Below are positions 23,257 through 32,549 of a DNA stretch of 64,000 nucleotides, one piece after another. This DNA is from Archangium sp. GTDB lineage: Bacteria > Myxococcota > Myxococcia > Myxococcales > Myxococcaceae. Under the pieces are notes generated by a model that searched no databases, was not told the origin of the DNA, and was given only the letters and a program-made list of their open reading frames with translations. The position numbers and the translations under genes were made by a program. The stretch is from assembly GCA_030681645.1 (NCBI GenBank), contig JAUXRX010000018.1, positions 310,001-374,000 on the forward strand. The letters run 5' to 3'. Each line of letters begins with the position of its first letter. Positions within the stretch are counted from its first letter, which is position 1.

Positions 23257-26200
23257 GAGCTCAACACTCGCTGCTGTTCCTCGCGGCCTTCGTCATCTCG
23301 GCGTGCAGCTGCGACCCGAAGCCGGTGCCTGACGCCGGAGAGCCCGACGCGTCAGTCGAGGTCGACGCGGGCTTCGATGCAGGCGAAGAGGTGCCGGACG
23401 CGGGTGAAGAGGACGCGGGTCCTCCGCCTGAGCTGGGCATCACCCGGCTGCTGCCCCCGCGCGGCGCGTCGGCCGGCGGCACGTCGGTGCTGCTCGAGGG
23501 CTCGGCGTTCCTGCGCGACTTCGCGGGCACGGGCTCGCAGGCCAAGGGCGTGACCACCATTCGCATCGGAGGGAACCAGGTGCAGGACTTCCAGATCATC
23601 GACGACGAGACGATCGAGCTGCGTACGCCGCCCGGGGTGTCGGGGCAGGCGTCCGTCTCCATTCGCAACCCGAACGGCAGCTTCGTTTGCAACAACTGCT
23701 TCACGTACTTCGATGAGCTCGTGGTCACCGGCTTCACGCCGGCGCAGGGCCCGCTCGCGGGTGGCAACGAGGTGACCATCACCGGCCAGGGCTTCACCGC
23801 CGACACCCAGGTGCTCTTCGGCAGCTTCTCCAGCCCGCGCATCACCTTCGTCTCGTCGACCCAGCTCAAGGCGATCGCCCCGCGCGGCCTGCTGGCCGAC
23901 GTGGTCGACCTGGTCGTCTACAACAAGAACGGCGTGTCGACGCAGCGGCGCAGCTACACGTACCTGCCCGACGTGCGCATCGCCTCGATCTCGCCCGTCA
24001 CCGGGCCGATCGCGGGTGGCACCACCATCACGCTCATCGGCTCGGGGTTCGCCGGCGCGACCGCCGTGCGCTTCGGCGCGACCGACGCGACCAGCTTCAC
24101 CGTCGTGTCTGCGACCGAGGTGACCGCGGTGACTCCGGCCGCCACGGCTGGAGCCGTCGACGTGAGCATCACCACGCCCGCGGGCGCCTGGACGGCGCGG
24201 CGCGCGTTCACGTACTTCGATCCGGCCGGGCCGTTCGCGGTGCTGGGCCTTTCGCCGCGGCTCATCCGCGCGGGCGACACCGTGCAGCTCACCGGGCAGG
24301 CGCTCGACGTGGGCACGCTCGACGTCACCATCGGGGGTGTCGCGGCCGTCGTCGGGGCGCGCACCTTCTCCACTGCCCAGCTGACGATCCCCGCGCGTGG
24401 AGCGGCGCCTCGCGTCTCCGACGTCGAGGCGATCGGCGCTTCGACCATCACCCTGCCGGGCGCGGCGACCTGGCGCATCACGCTCGCGTCGGCGACGCCG
24501 AACACGGGCCCGGCCGCGGGTGGCACGCAGGTGGCGCTCGCGGGCTCGGCGATCCCCGCGGGCATCGACCTCAACGTCGGAACCTTCGCCGCGACGGCTG
24601 TCACGGTGACCTCCGAGACCGCGGTCACGCTCACCACGCCTGCGGGCAGTGGCGGCGCGCCGAGCGACGTGTGGATGCGCGAGACCGCCGACGTCGAGAA
24701 CGAGGCGCTGCTCGCCGGTGGCTTCACGTACTTCGAGCCGCTCTCCATCGGCCGGGTGCAGCCCGAGCGCGGCGCCATCGCAGGCGGCACGCTGGTGACG
24801 GTGCTCGGCTCAGGCTTCGGCGACTCGATGGTGGTGAAGTTCGGCCAGTTCAACGCGAAGGATCTCAAGTTCGTCGACAGCCACACCATCACCTGCCGCA
24901 CGCCCAAGGGCTCGGTGGGCGTGGTGGACGTGAGGGTCGAGCGGCTCACCGAGAACGACACGCTGCCCGGCGGCTTCTCGTACTTCGACCCGCGCAGCAT
25001 CTCGGGCGGGCTCTCGGGCGGGCCGCTGGTGGGCACGCTCAACATCACGGTGCTCGACTCGACGCAGGGCTCGTACGGGGCGCCGGTGCCGGGTGCGCAG
25101 GTGATGCTGGGCCTCGACCCGACCACGCCGTTCCAGGGCTTCACCGATCAGCGCGGGCAGATCACCTTCTCCGATCCCTCGTTGGTGAAGGCCGAGACCA
25201 TCACCGTCATCAAGGACTTCTACGAGTCGGCCACGGTGACGGGGGTGAACGCCGAGAACCTGACGGTCTTCATCGCGCGCACGGGCGGAGGCGAGCCGGG
25301 CTCAGGCTTCCCACCTCCCGGGCCTCCGCCGTCGACGATCGCGGGGCGGGTGACCGGCTTCAAGTCGCCGCGGCCGCTGGTGGCTGGTGAGAGCCTCGAG
25401 GCGCGCGTCTTCGTGGCGCAGACGTCGCTCTACAGCGGCCCTCCGTTCGGCAACCCGCCCGACAAGTCGCGCGAGAAGTGGCGCGTCGTCACGGACGGCG
25501 CCGACTACCTCGTCTACACGGGCGCGGGGCTGCGGGCCGTCTACGCGATCCTCGGCATCGCGCGCACGAACAACTTCACGCCCATCGGCATGGGCATCAA
25601 GCGCGGCATCACCACCTCGCCGGACAACCCGGCCACCGGCAAGGACATCATCATCGACATGCAGCTCGACGTGTCGGTGCCGATGACCATCGACTCGCCG
25701 CTCACGTTCGAGGGGCCGCTCGGGCCCGAGCCGGGCTTCAACAGCCTCTACGCCTGGCTCGAGCTCGGCGCGGAAGGCTTCATTCCGAACCCGAACAACT
25801 GGGGCACGGGCACGGCTGCGGCGACCAGCGTGTCGTCGGCGAGCGCGAACCTCACGTTCCCGAGCTTCCCGCGGCTCGATGGAAGCAACTTCATCTTCCT
25901 CAACGAGTCGGCGGGCTCGGCGACGTACCCGGTGAGCTACTACTTCAGGCGTCAGCCCGGAGACCTCACCCAGGGCGTCACCATCGGGCCCATGCTCCCC
26001 GCACCGAACATCGTGCAGCCGAGCGCGGCCTTCACCGGCACCATCTCGTGGACGATGGCGCCCGGCCCGGTGCCGAACCTGCACAACGTGCAGATCCTGA
26101 GGCCGACGCTGTTCGGCAACATCACCGTGTGGAGCATGGTGTTGCCCGGCACGGAGAACCAGGTGGTGGTGCCGCAGCTCGCGGTCGACAAGCTCAACCG

Positions 26201-26345
26201 GGAGGAGGCAGGCAACCAGCTCTTCGTGGTGATCCTGTCGAGCCGCGCGCCGAAGTTTGCGTACAACCAGTGGACCTACGACACGCTCTCCGGGGTGAGC
26301 TGGTCCAGCTACACCATCGCGCTCAGCAACGGCTTCACTCCATGA
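23253..26345 (+). CDS. Large IPT/TIG-repeat lipoprotein
   Basis: 1030 residues, ATGA overlap with the previous gene. Lipoprotein signal peptide (ISAC, Cys near 18), an Asp/Ala/Gly/Glu-rich linker (residues 25-55), then about six IPT/TIG (Ig-like) domains between residues 60 and 590, each with the hallmark pattern xPxxGPxxGGxxVTIxGxGF (for example PVTGPIAGGTTITLIGSGF). The second half has a carboxypeptidase-regulatory-like segment (VPGAQVMLGLD) and further beta domains. Such chains are extended cell-surface stalks, often adhesins or matrix proteins. Confidence 0.88.
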   Translation: MRAQHSLLFLAAFVISACSCDPKPVPDAGEPDASVEVDAGFDAGEEVPDAGEEDAGPPPELGITRLLPPRGASAGGTSVLLEGSAFLRDFAGTGSQAKGVTTIRIGGNQVQDFQIIDDETIELRTPPGVSGQASVSIRNPNGSFVCNNCFTYFDELVVTGFTPAQGPLAGGNEVTITGQGFTADTQVLFGSFSSPRITFVSSTQLKAIAPRGLLADVVDLVVYNKNGVSTQRRSYTYLPDVRIASISPVTGPIAGGTTITLIGSGFAGATAVRFGATDATSFTVVSATEVTAVTPAATAGAVDVSITTPAGAWTARRAFTYFDPAGPFAVLGLSPRLIRAGDTVQLTGQALDVGTLDVTIGGVAAVVGARTFSTAQLTIPARGAAPRVSDVEAIGASTITLPGAATWRITLASATPNTGPAAGGTQVALAGSAIPAGIDLNVGTFAATAVTVTSETAVTLTTPAGSGGAPSDVWMRETADVENEALLAGGFTYFEPLSIGRVQPERGAIAGGTLVTVLGSGFGDSMVVKFGQFNAKDLKFVDSHTITCRTPKGSVGVVDVRVERLTENDTLPGGFSYFDPRSISGGLSGGPLVGTLNITVLDSTQGSYGAPVPGAQVMLGLDPTTPFQGFTDQRGQITFSDPSLVKAETITVIKDFYESATVTGVNAENLTVFIARTGGGEPGSGFPPPGPPPSTIAGRVTGFKSPRPLVAGESLEARVFVAQTSLYSGPPFGNPPDKSREKWRVVTDGADYLVYTGAGLRAVYAILGIARTNNFTPIGMGIKRGITTSPDNPATGKDIIIDMQLDVSVPMTIDSPLTFEGPLGPEPGFNSLYAWLELGAEGFIPNPNNWGTGTAAATSVSSASANLTFPSFPRLDGSNFIFLNESAGSATYPVSYYFRRQPGDLTQGVTIGPMLPAPNIVQPSAAFTGTISWTMAPGPVPNLHNVQILRPTLFGNITVWSMVLPGTENQVVVPQLAVDKLNREEAGNQLFVVILSSRAPKFAYNQWTYDTLSGVSWSSYTIALSNGFTP

Positions 26346-27487
26346 GTCTTCGTCTTGCGCTCTTCGTGAGCGCTTCAGTGCTGGCGATGGCGGGCTGCAA
26401 GGACACGCGGCTCGGCGGAAAGGGCTGCCGGGAGGACAAGGAGTGCGGCTCGCCCACCTCGGCCTATCGCTGCGAGGCGCAGACGGGCGTCTGCTACTGC
26501 CGCACCGACGACGCGTGCCCGGGCGCCCAGTTCTGCAACGTGGCCGGCTTCTGCCAGGACCGGTCGGGCTGCGAGAACAACCAGGACTGCCTCGACACCT
26601 CGACGTTCTGCGACACCTCGAGCGGCCAGTGCCTGCCGCGCGGCCGCTGCTCGTCGGATCTGCAGTGCGTGCTCGGCGAGGTCTGCGACGTCGCCCGCTC
26701 ACGCTGCGTGATGGGCTGCCGCACCAACGGCGACTGCAACGGCACGAGCTGCCGCTGCGCTGACGTCGCGTGCAGCTGCACCGGCACCACGCCGGAAGAG
26801 CTGGCCCGGTGCGAGATCGGCACCTGCGACCCCGAGTTCTGTGCCGATTCCACGTTCTGCCGCTTCGGGGAGAGCTGCGGCGTCCAGCCCGACGCCGGCT
26901 CTCCGCGCGCGCGCTGCTACACCGACTACGACACGCGCCTGCGCCCGTACTGCGACAACTGCACCTTCGGCGGCGGCGTCAGCATCTGCGGCACGGGCCC
27001 GAACTACTGCCTCATCGACACCCGGCACCCGGGCAACTCGTTCTGTGGCGCGGACTGCGCGTCGGGCCAGTCGTGCCCGCGCGGGTACGCCTGCCAGGAC
27101 GTGATCGTGGTGGTGAGCCAGTGGGCGTGCACGCGGACGAATCCGTCGTGTCCGGTCAACTCGGCGCTGCCGTGCGCGACCGACGCCGAGTGCCGGCGCG
27201 GCGGTACCTGCGCCAAGGCTCCCGGGCAGACGATGGGGTACTGCGCGGGCAAGTGCGCGGTCGACGAAGGTGACGAAGACGGGTTCTGCACCTGCCAGGT
27301 CGACGATGACTGTGCGCAGGAGACCTGCAGCGCCGGCGAGTGCAGCGTCAGCCGCCGCTCGTGCGTGGTGGACACCGACTGCCGCTCGATTCGCTGCGTC
27401 GACTTCCAGGGCGGAGGCGGGTGCTTCATCGGCAGCAACTGCGCGCCGGCCAACGGCCTGAGCTGCAACGAGGTGAAGCCGCAGTGA
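26342..27487 (+). CDS. Cys-rich surface lipoprotein
   Basis: 381 residues from the ATG overlapping the previous stop; lipobox MAGC (Cys19). About 55 cysteines in repeated short units such as GCRTNGDCNGTSC and CSSDLQCVLGEVC, closely matching the style of the 21763 protein without its C-terminal beta domains. Probably an EGF-like, heavily disulfide-bonded surface domain. Coupled to the last operon gene by GTGA. Confidence 0.82.
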   Translation: MSLRLALFVSASVLAMAGCKDTRLGGKGCREDKECGSPTSAYRCEAQTGVCYCRTDDACPGAQFCNVAGFCQDRSGCENNQDCLDTSTFCDTSSGQCLPRGRCSSDLQCVLGEVCDVARSRCVMGCRTNGDCNGTSCRCADVACSCTGTTPEELARCEIGTCDPEFCADSTFCRFGESCGVQPDAGSPRARCYTDYDTRLRPYCDNCTFGGGVSICGTGPNYCLIDTRHPGNSFCGADCASGQSCPRGYACQDVIVVVSQWACTRTNPSCPVNSALPCATDAECRRGGTCAKAPGQTMGYCAGKCAVDEGDEDGFCTCQVDDDCAQETCSAGECSVSRRSCVVDTDCRSIRCVDFQGGGGCFIGSNCAPANGLSCNEVKPQ

Positions 27488-27888
27488 GGTGGGCGGTCGC
27501 GGTGCTGGCGCTGTCGGCCTGCCCGAAGTCAGACAGCGACGTGCACCGCTCGACCACCCTCGCCACGGCGAAGGAGCGCGTGGCGTTTCTGTGCGACTTC
27601 GCGATCTGCCCCACGCAGCCGGACGACGCGGCGTTCCACATCTACCCGGGCGACGACGGGACGATCGTTCACGCGGTGGTGAAGATCGACCCGAACGACG
27701 TGCACCGCTGGTCGATGGGCTGCGACAACCTCACCGTCGAGACGCGCCCGAAGTGGCTGACCGAGGTGATGGGCCCCACGGGCTGGAAGCTCAAGACCAT
27801 CCCCGACACCTGGCGGTGCGGGGGCGAGAAGCGGGTGATTCACGTGAAGGAAGCGATCGTGATTCGCGCGCTGCTTCGCGCTGAATAG
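27484..27888 (+). CDS. Small lipoprotein, last gene of the surface operon
   Basis: 134 residues from a GTG overlapping the upstream stop by GTGA; the short signal peptide ends LSAC (Cys12). The mature part is a small alpha/beta domain with three more cysteines (FLCDFAIC and RCGG) and many charged residues. No family recognised. Its tight coupling to five surface lipoproteins suggests that it belongs to the same assembly. Confidence 0.72.
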   Translation: MRWAVAVLALSACPKSDSDVHRSTTLATAKERVAFLCDFAICPTQPDDAAFHIYPGDDGTIVHAVVKIDPNDVHRWSMGCDNLTVETRPKWLTEVMGPTGWKLKTIPDTWRCGGEKRVIHVKEAIVIRALLRAE

Positions 27889-27985
27889 TGGTGGGGGCGA
27901 GGGCAAGACGCTGCTGTTTTTTTGACGAACGCTCTGCGGCGCGTTGGATCAGGTCCGTAGCCACCTGTTCCACCCGGAGATGCCC

Positions 27986-28168
27986 ATGAACGAGCAGAAC
28001 AAGCCCATCGAACTCACCAACACCGATCGCCGCCGCGGCAAGGCCGCCACCATGTGGGGCGAGCTGGTGGTCGAGTCGGCCTGGCGTCCCAGCGACAAGC
28101 CTCGCGTCGAGTCAGAGGGCTGGCTGCGCTCGCACGGCTACCTGGCCGATCGCCGCCAGGGCCGCTGA
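27986..28168 (+). CDS. Small hypothetical protein
   Basis: 60 residues from the ATG at 27986, placed 6 nt after GGAG; an ATG at 27980 would overlap that site. The protein is polar and basic (TDRRRGK, SAWRPSDKPR) with no Cys and no signal peptide. Real coding is suggested by the ribosome site, the codon use and the REP element placed just after the stop. Function unknown. Confidence 0.55.
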   Translation: MNEQNKPIELTNTDRRRGKAATMWGELVVESAWRPSDKPRVESEGWLRSHGYLADRRQGR

Positions 28169-28175
28169 GAGGTCC

Positions 28176-28225
28176 GCCCCTCACCCCAACCCTCTCCCCG
28201 CTGGCGCAGGGAGAGGGAGACAGGG
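28176..28225 (+). repeat. REP-like element, short subtype
   Basis: 50 bp with CCCTCTCCCC / GGGAGAGGG arms, filling nearly the whole gap between two convergent genes (stops at 28168 and 28227). It could serve as a shared transcription end. Confidence 0.88.
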
Positions 28226-28226
28226 G

Positions 28227-29972
28227 CTACTTGATGCCGAGCTTCGCGGCGATCGAGTCGATCGTCTTGCCGCTCTTGCCGTAGAGCTCAGCGTCACGAA
28301 GCCGCGCGTTGAGCTTCGCGCGCTCGGGCTTCTTCTGGCTCTCCTTGCCCCACTTCTTGTCGAGGTCGTACGCGTCCTCGATGTACTCGCCGTAGAGCTT
28401 CTGCAGGTCAGCGCTCTTCTGCAGCAGGGTGGGGTCGTTCTCGAACGCCTTCTCGACCGCGTCGCGGCGCTTGGCGAACGTGGCGTAGCCGCCGCTCGGC
28501 GTCACGGTCGGCTCGGGAGGCGGAGGCGTGTTCTTCGCCACCGGCTCCGGGTCCTTCGCGGCAGGCTCCGGATCCTTCGCGGCGACCGGCTCCGGCTTCG
28601 GAGGCGGGTCCTTCTTCGTGGTCTTCACCGGCTCGTCGGCCTTGTCGTCCTTCGCGTCGTCGGCCTTGTCCTTCGCGTCGGCCACCTTCGCGTTCGCGTC
28701 GTCGATCGCCGCCTGCGCCTTCTTCTGCGCCGCCGCCGTCAGCGCCGCCGCGCGCTTCTTCGACCACTCGGCCGCCTCGGCCGGATCGGTCGGCATCTCG
28801 CCGAGGTCAACTTCCGCTGTGTCTCCATCTGTTGCAACCGCGGCGATAGAAGAGCCGGTCCCCAGAGACTTGGGGTGAAGGACGTACGAGATCACGCCCC
28901 AGACGCTGTTGAGCGCCCCCAGGGCGCCAAGTACCAACACCACCGGCTTGACCCACTTCACTAGCTTGAAGAACACGATCCACTGCACGCTTACGTAAAG
29001 CGTCGCGAGTGATGCGATGACCCCCAGCACCAGGCCGATGGCGCCGATGAAGGGAACCGGGAGGGAATTGAGGATGGTGAAGAGCGCCCCCGGGACAGCC
29101 GTGATGATCGCGAGGGTCTGCATCTGGAGGAAGAAGTTCGAGCGCGAGCGCGCGTCCGACTCACCCTTGAGCTTGGTGATGATCCACTCCGTCACGGGGT
29201 GGAAGATGAAGCCGGTGATCACCGCCGCCACCACCGCGATCACCGCGGGGACGATCGGAATGAAGAGCATCAGCTGGAAGCCGCCGCCCCCGATCAGCGC
29301 GCCGATGCCGCCCGCGATGCTGCCCAGCAGCGCGGTCGCCAGCATCGAGGGAAGGGCGTACCCGATGAGCTCGGTCTTCCCCATCGCTTCGGCCGGCAGC
29401 TCCTCCAGGGTCTTCCGCACCGTGCCGAACGGGTTCACCAGCAGCTTGGGGACGTTCACCAGGTAGTACGCGATGCCCTTGGGCACGCCGACGAACAGGG
29501 CCTTGATGCCCCCGGCGGGCGCTTCTTCAGCGGCTCCCGCGGGCGCGGGCGGAGCGCCCTTCTTCGGAGGCTGAGGCGAGGCCTGGGTCTTCGCGTTGCT
29601 CGGCGGGGGATTCGGCTTCTTCGCCGCGGCGGGCGGCGGGCCCGGCCTGCCCTTGCCCGGGGCGATGGTCGGCGCGGCCGGCTCGTCTTCCTCGGCCTCG
29701 ATCTGCACCACCTCGAACTCGCTCTGGCCGACGGTGAAGCTGGCGCCTTCCTGCAGCTGCACCGGGCGGGGTGCCTTCGAGCCCTGCGGAACCGCCAACG
29801 TCTCGAGCAGCCACATGCCGCCCTTGAGCGACACCCGCGCCTGGCGCCGGGAGATCGAGTTGTCCTCGATCTGAATGTCGGCATCGCCCCCGACGCGGCC
29901 GAAGATGTAGCCCTCGGGCGGGACGACGATGTCTTCGTTGGTCGAAAGATCGCGGAGTGTGACCTGGCCCAT
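28227..29972 (-). CDS. FHA-domain protein with Yip1-like membrane region
   Basis: 581 residues. The N-terminal FHA domain (about 1-90) keeps the core motifs GRVGG near 25 and SISRRQARV near 39, so it should bind a phospho-threonine peptide. A Pro/Ala-rich linker (95-150) leads to a hydrophobic region with about five TM helices (200-370) resembling Yip1 domains. The C-terminal third is an Ala/Lys/Asp-rich, charged, probably periplasmic or cytosolic tail with EPVAAKDPEP-type repeats. FHA proteins read Ser/Thr kinase signals, which myxobacteria use widely; no kinase gene is adjacent. Confidence 0.85.
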   Translation of the reverse strand: MGQVTLRDLSTNEDIVVPPEGYIFGRVGGDADIQIEDNSISRRQARVSLKGGMWLLETLAVPQGSKAPRPVQLQEGASFTVGQSEFEVVQIEAEEDEPAAPTIAPGKGRPGPPPAAAKKPNPPPSNAKTQASPQPPKKGAPPAPAGAAEEAPAGGIKALFVGVPKGIAYYLVNVPKLLVNPFGTVRKTLEELPAEAMGKTELIGYALPSMLATALLGSIAGGIGALIGGGGFQLMLFIPIVPAVIAVVAAVITGFIFHPVTEWIITKLKGESDARSRSNFFLQMQTLAIITAVPGALFTILNSLPVPFIGAIGLVLGVIASLATLYVSVQWIVFFKLVKWVKPVVLVLGALGALNSVWGVISYVLHPKSLGTGSSIAAVATDGDTAEVDLGEMPTDPAEAAEWSKKRAAALTAAAQKKAQAAIDDANAKVADAKDKADDAKDDKADEPVKTTKKDPPPKPEPVAAKDPEPAAKDPEPVAKNTPPPPEPTVTPSGGYATFAKRRDAVEKAFENDPTLLQKSADLQKLYGEYIEDAYDLDKKWGKESQKKPERAKLNARLRDAELYGKSGKTIDSIAAKLGIK

Positions 29973-30041
29973 GTGGAGAACGCCTTCGTGCGTGAAAGGA
30001 GGGCGCAGGCTTTCTCAGGTCGGAGCCGGTGTCGAGCGACT

Positions 30042-30728
30042 TCAGTCCTGACGGTTGAGGGCGTCCAGGTACGACCCCGCGCGCGGTTTGAGCTCTTCGC
30101 CTTCCAAGAAGACCCGCGCCCGCAAACGTCCCGCACCCGTGACCACCACGTCGCTCCCTTCGGGCAGCGCGAAGAACTGGGTCAGGGGCGGCACCTTCAC
30201 CGCGATCTCGATCAGCGGCACCACGCTCAGCGCGTCGGGCGACTGGTGATCGTGCGCGTCGTCCATGCAGCCGACGAACCAGCCGGAGTCGGTCGGCGCG
30301 CTCGGTGCCGTTCTCCCCATCATGAAGGCGGGGGCTTCCCACGCGCGGCTGCAGACGATCGCCTGCAGCGCCTGCCGCGGGTAGTCGGCGCGCTCGAGCA
30401 GGCCCAGGCTGTCGAGCACTTCCTTGTGGCGCCAGGTCTCGAGCAGCGATTGATCGACGGATTCGATCCACTTGAGCTCTTCCTTCAGGTCGGGCTCGAG
30501 GACTCCGAGCGTGCCGTCGTCGCGCTGGGTCAGGCGCAGCGTCGCCCAGCCGAGTTGCACGGTTTGGCCCGGCTTGAAGCGCGTGCCGGTGGCGACGGCG
30601 TTCTCGAGGTAGCCGAGCAGCATCTTCTCGAGGCCGGGCACCGGGACGTCTCGCAGGAAGCGCAGGGTGAACTCGGTGTGATCGTGGGCGGAACAGGTCG
30701 TGGTTCGGAATTCGGTGATGTCGCTCAC
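30042..30728 (-). CDS. DUF2185-like (Imm33-type) protein
   Basis: 228 residues from the GTG at 30728; a GTG three codons earlier would fall inside the REP element. The C-terminal ~95 residues match the DUF2185 pattern: a start like IVCSRAW, then TDSGWFVGCMDDAHD (central W and acidic turn), then VVPLIEIAVKVPPL and a closing FALPEGSDV. The N-terminal half is a separate alpha/beta domain. Some DUF2185 members are immunity proteins (Imm33), but no toxin gene is next to it. Downstream of the amidase on the same strand. Confidence 0.65.
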   Translation of the reverse strand: MSDITEFRTTTCSAHDHTEFTLRFLRDVPVPGLEKMLLGYLENAVATGTRFKPGQTVQLGWATLRLTQRDDGTLGVLEPDLKEELKWIESVDQSLLETWRHKEVLDSLGLLERADYPRQALQAIVCSRAWEAPAFMMGRTAPSAPTDSGWFVGCMDDAHDHQSPDALSVVPLIEIAVKVPPLTQFFALPEGSDVVVTGAGRLRARVFLEGEELKPRAGSYLDALNRQD

Positions 30729-30777
30729 GCCCCTCACCCCGGCCCTCTCCCCGCTGGCGCAGGGAGAGGGAGGCAGG
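30729..30777 (+). repeat. REP-like element, short subtype
   Basis: 49 bp at the junction of two minus-strand genes. It supplies the last ~14 codons of the amidase gene and ends one base before the start of the DUF2185-like gene. Confidence 0.88.
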
Positions 30778-32431
30778 TGGCGTGGTCTTTCGGCGTCCGC
30801 ACCTCGACCTCGCGCTCGATCACCCGTCCCAGGCGGAAAAGCAGATTCTCTTCGTACGGCCGCGCCATCAGGTGCACGCCCACCGGCAGCCCGTCGCGAT
30901 CGAACCCGGCCGGCACGCTCAGCGCAGGGAAGCCGGTGATGTTCGCCACCCGGATGAAGCGCATCAGCGCGTCGACCACCGGCAGGTTCGATTCCCCATC
31001 AGGCAGCGACGACTCGGGGATCGGCGGGGCCGTGGTCGCGGTGGTGGGGGTGATCACCACGTCGCAGGTCTGCATCGTCGCCAGCCATTCGCGCGTCATC
31101 GCGTGCCGGTGCCTCAGTGCGTGCACGTACTCGGTCGCGCGGAAGTGCTGCCCGATGGCGAGGTTGGTGCGCGTGTCGAGGCCGAACTGGGTCACGTCCT
31201 TCTTGATCTGCGGCCCCATCGACTGGCACATCTCGGTGAGGATGAGGGTGCTGTGAGTCCACAGCACGGTGTTGAGGTTGGGCCCTTCGATCTCCACCAC
31301 CGTCGCCCCCGCATCGGTCAGCGACTTCACCGCCGCGCGGCACTTCGCCACCACGTCAGGCGCCGCGTCGTCGAACCAGGCCCGGCAGATGCCCAGCCTC
31401 ACCCCGGCCAGCGCCCCCTTCTCGTAGTCGGCCAGGTGCGCAGGGGGCTGCAGCTTCGACACCACGTCGTGCTCGTCGGGCCCCGCGAGCACCGCGTACA
31501 TCGCCGCCACGTCGTCCACCGTCAGGCCCATCGGCCCCACGTGCCCGACGTTCCAGCAGAGCGGCGGCACGCCCGTCTCGGGAATGCGCCCCCACGTCGC
31601 CTTCAACCCGACGATGCCGCACAGCGCCGCGGGAATGCGAATGGAGCCACCGCCGTCTGCCCCGATGCTCAACGGACACAGGCCCGCCGCCACCACCGCG
31701 CCCGACGCGCTCGAGCTGCCGCCGGTGATGTGTTTGCGGTTCCACGGGTTGCGCGCGGCGCCGTGCCACGGGTTGAGGCCGATCGGGTTGATGCCGATCT
31801 CGTTCATGTTGAGCTTGCCCAGGATCACCGCGCCCGCGGCCTTCAGCCGCGCCGCCACCGTCGAGTCCTTCGTGGCCACGTCCTTGCGCCAGCGCGTGCC
31901 CAGGGTGGTGACGTGACCGGCCAGATCGACCTCGTCTTTCAACGCCACCGGCACGCCGTCGAGCACGCTCAGCGGAGCCCCCGCGCGCAGCCGCTTCGCC
32001 GACGCCTCGGCCGCGGCCAGCACCTCGTCGGGCTTGCGTGAGACGAACAGGCCCAGGCGCTCGTCGCGACCGTCGAGCCGCTCGATGCCCTCGTGCACCT
32101 TGCGCACGACCGCCACGGGATCGAGGCCGCCCCGGTACGCCGCCGCGAAGAGCGCCACCGTCTCGCGCTTCGATTCCGGCGCCGCCGCGATCGCCCGGGC
32201 GGCCTGCTCAGTCGCGCTCTGCTGTTCCCCCGGAAGGGCAGGGTGGGGCAGCGGACACTGCACCGGTGGCGCGTCGCCCGCGCTCAGCTGGCGCCATTGA
32301 TCGATGCCGCTGTCCCGCACCAGCTTCTCGAGGAGGACGGGCCCCAGGCTGCTCTCGAGGGCTCCCACGAAGGCCTTCAGGGCGAGGCCGGCGACCCGCG
32401 GGGCCTTCACATCGTCACGGTGATAGCTCAT
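30734..32431 (-). CDS. Amidase-signature family hydrolase
   Basis: 565 residues from the ATG at 32431 (another at 32449 is possible; anything further upstream reads through a repeat). The Ser-cisSer-Lys triad is complete: Lys165 (VPVALKDE), Ser239 in ITGGSSSAS and the nucleophile Ser263 in GADGGGSIRIPA, with the FAAH spacing of 24. It hydrolyses a C-N amide bond; the substrate cannot be told, and GatA is unlikely because gatB/gatC are absent and a ~120-residue N-terminal extension is present. The C-terminal ~14 residues come from a REP-like element. Confidence 0.92.
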   Translation of the reverse strand: MSYHRDDVKAPRVAGLALKAFVGALESSLGPVLLEKLVRDSGIDQWRQLSAGDAPPVQCPLPHPALPGEQQSATEQAARAIAAAPESKRETVALFAAAYRGGLDPVAVVRKVHEGIERLDGRDERLGLFVSRKPDEVLAAAEASAKRLRAGAPLSVLDGVPVALKDEVDLAGHVTTLGTRWRKDVATKDSTVAARLKAAGAVILGKLNMNEIGINPIGLNPWHGAARNPWNRKHITGGSSSASGAVVAAGLCPLSIGADGGGSIRIPAALCGIVGLKATWGRIPETGVPPLCWNVGHVGPMGLTVDDVAAMYAVLAGPDEHDVVSKLQPPAHLADYEKGALAGVRLGICRAWFDDAAPDVVAKCRAAVKSLTDAGATVVEIEGPNLNTVLWTHSTLILTEMCQSMGPQIKKDVTQFGLDTRTNLAIGQHFRATEYVHALRHRHAMTREWLATMQTCDVVITPTTATTAPPIPESSLPDGESNLPVVDALMRFIRVANITGFPALSVPAGFDRDGLPVGVHLMARPYEENLLFRLGRVIEREVEVRTPKDHATCLPLPAPAGRGPG

Positions 32432-32465
32432 GGGCGCAGTGTGGATCATTTGAGCCCGTTCACGT

Positions 32466-32499
32466 CGAGCGAAGTCGAGACGCCCCTCGACTCCGCTCG
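32466..32499. repeat. Second hairpin repeat family (CGAGCG..CGCTCG type)
   Basis: 14-bp arms (32466-32479 and 32486-32499) with one mismatch around a 6-nt loop, in the gap between divergent amidase and secreted-protein genes. It is unlike the main REP family. A looser relative may lie at 42146-42182 (CGTCCC...GGGACG). Confidence 0.75.
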
Positions 32500-32549
32500 G
32501 GGTGAGCGGAGAGGTGAATTTTTCTGCCCCCGGCTCCGTAGAAGACGGC

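Noticed and set aside
30042..30728. Toxin-immunity pair suggested by the Imm33-like domain
   Set aside because: Neither the amidase nor the FHA protein shows a polymorphic-toxin or secretion signature, and many DUF2185 proteins are not immunity factors.
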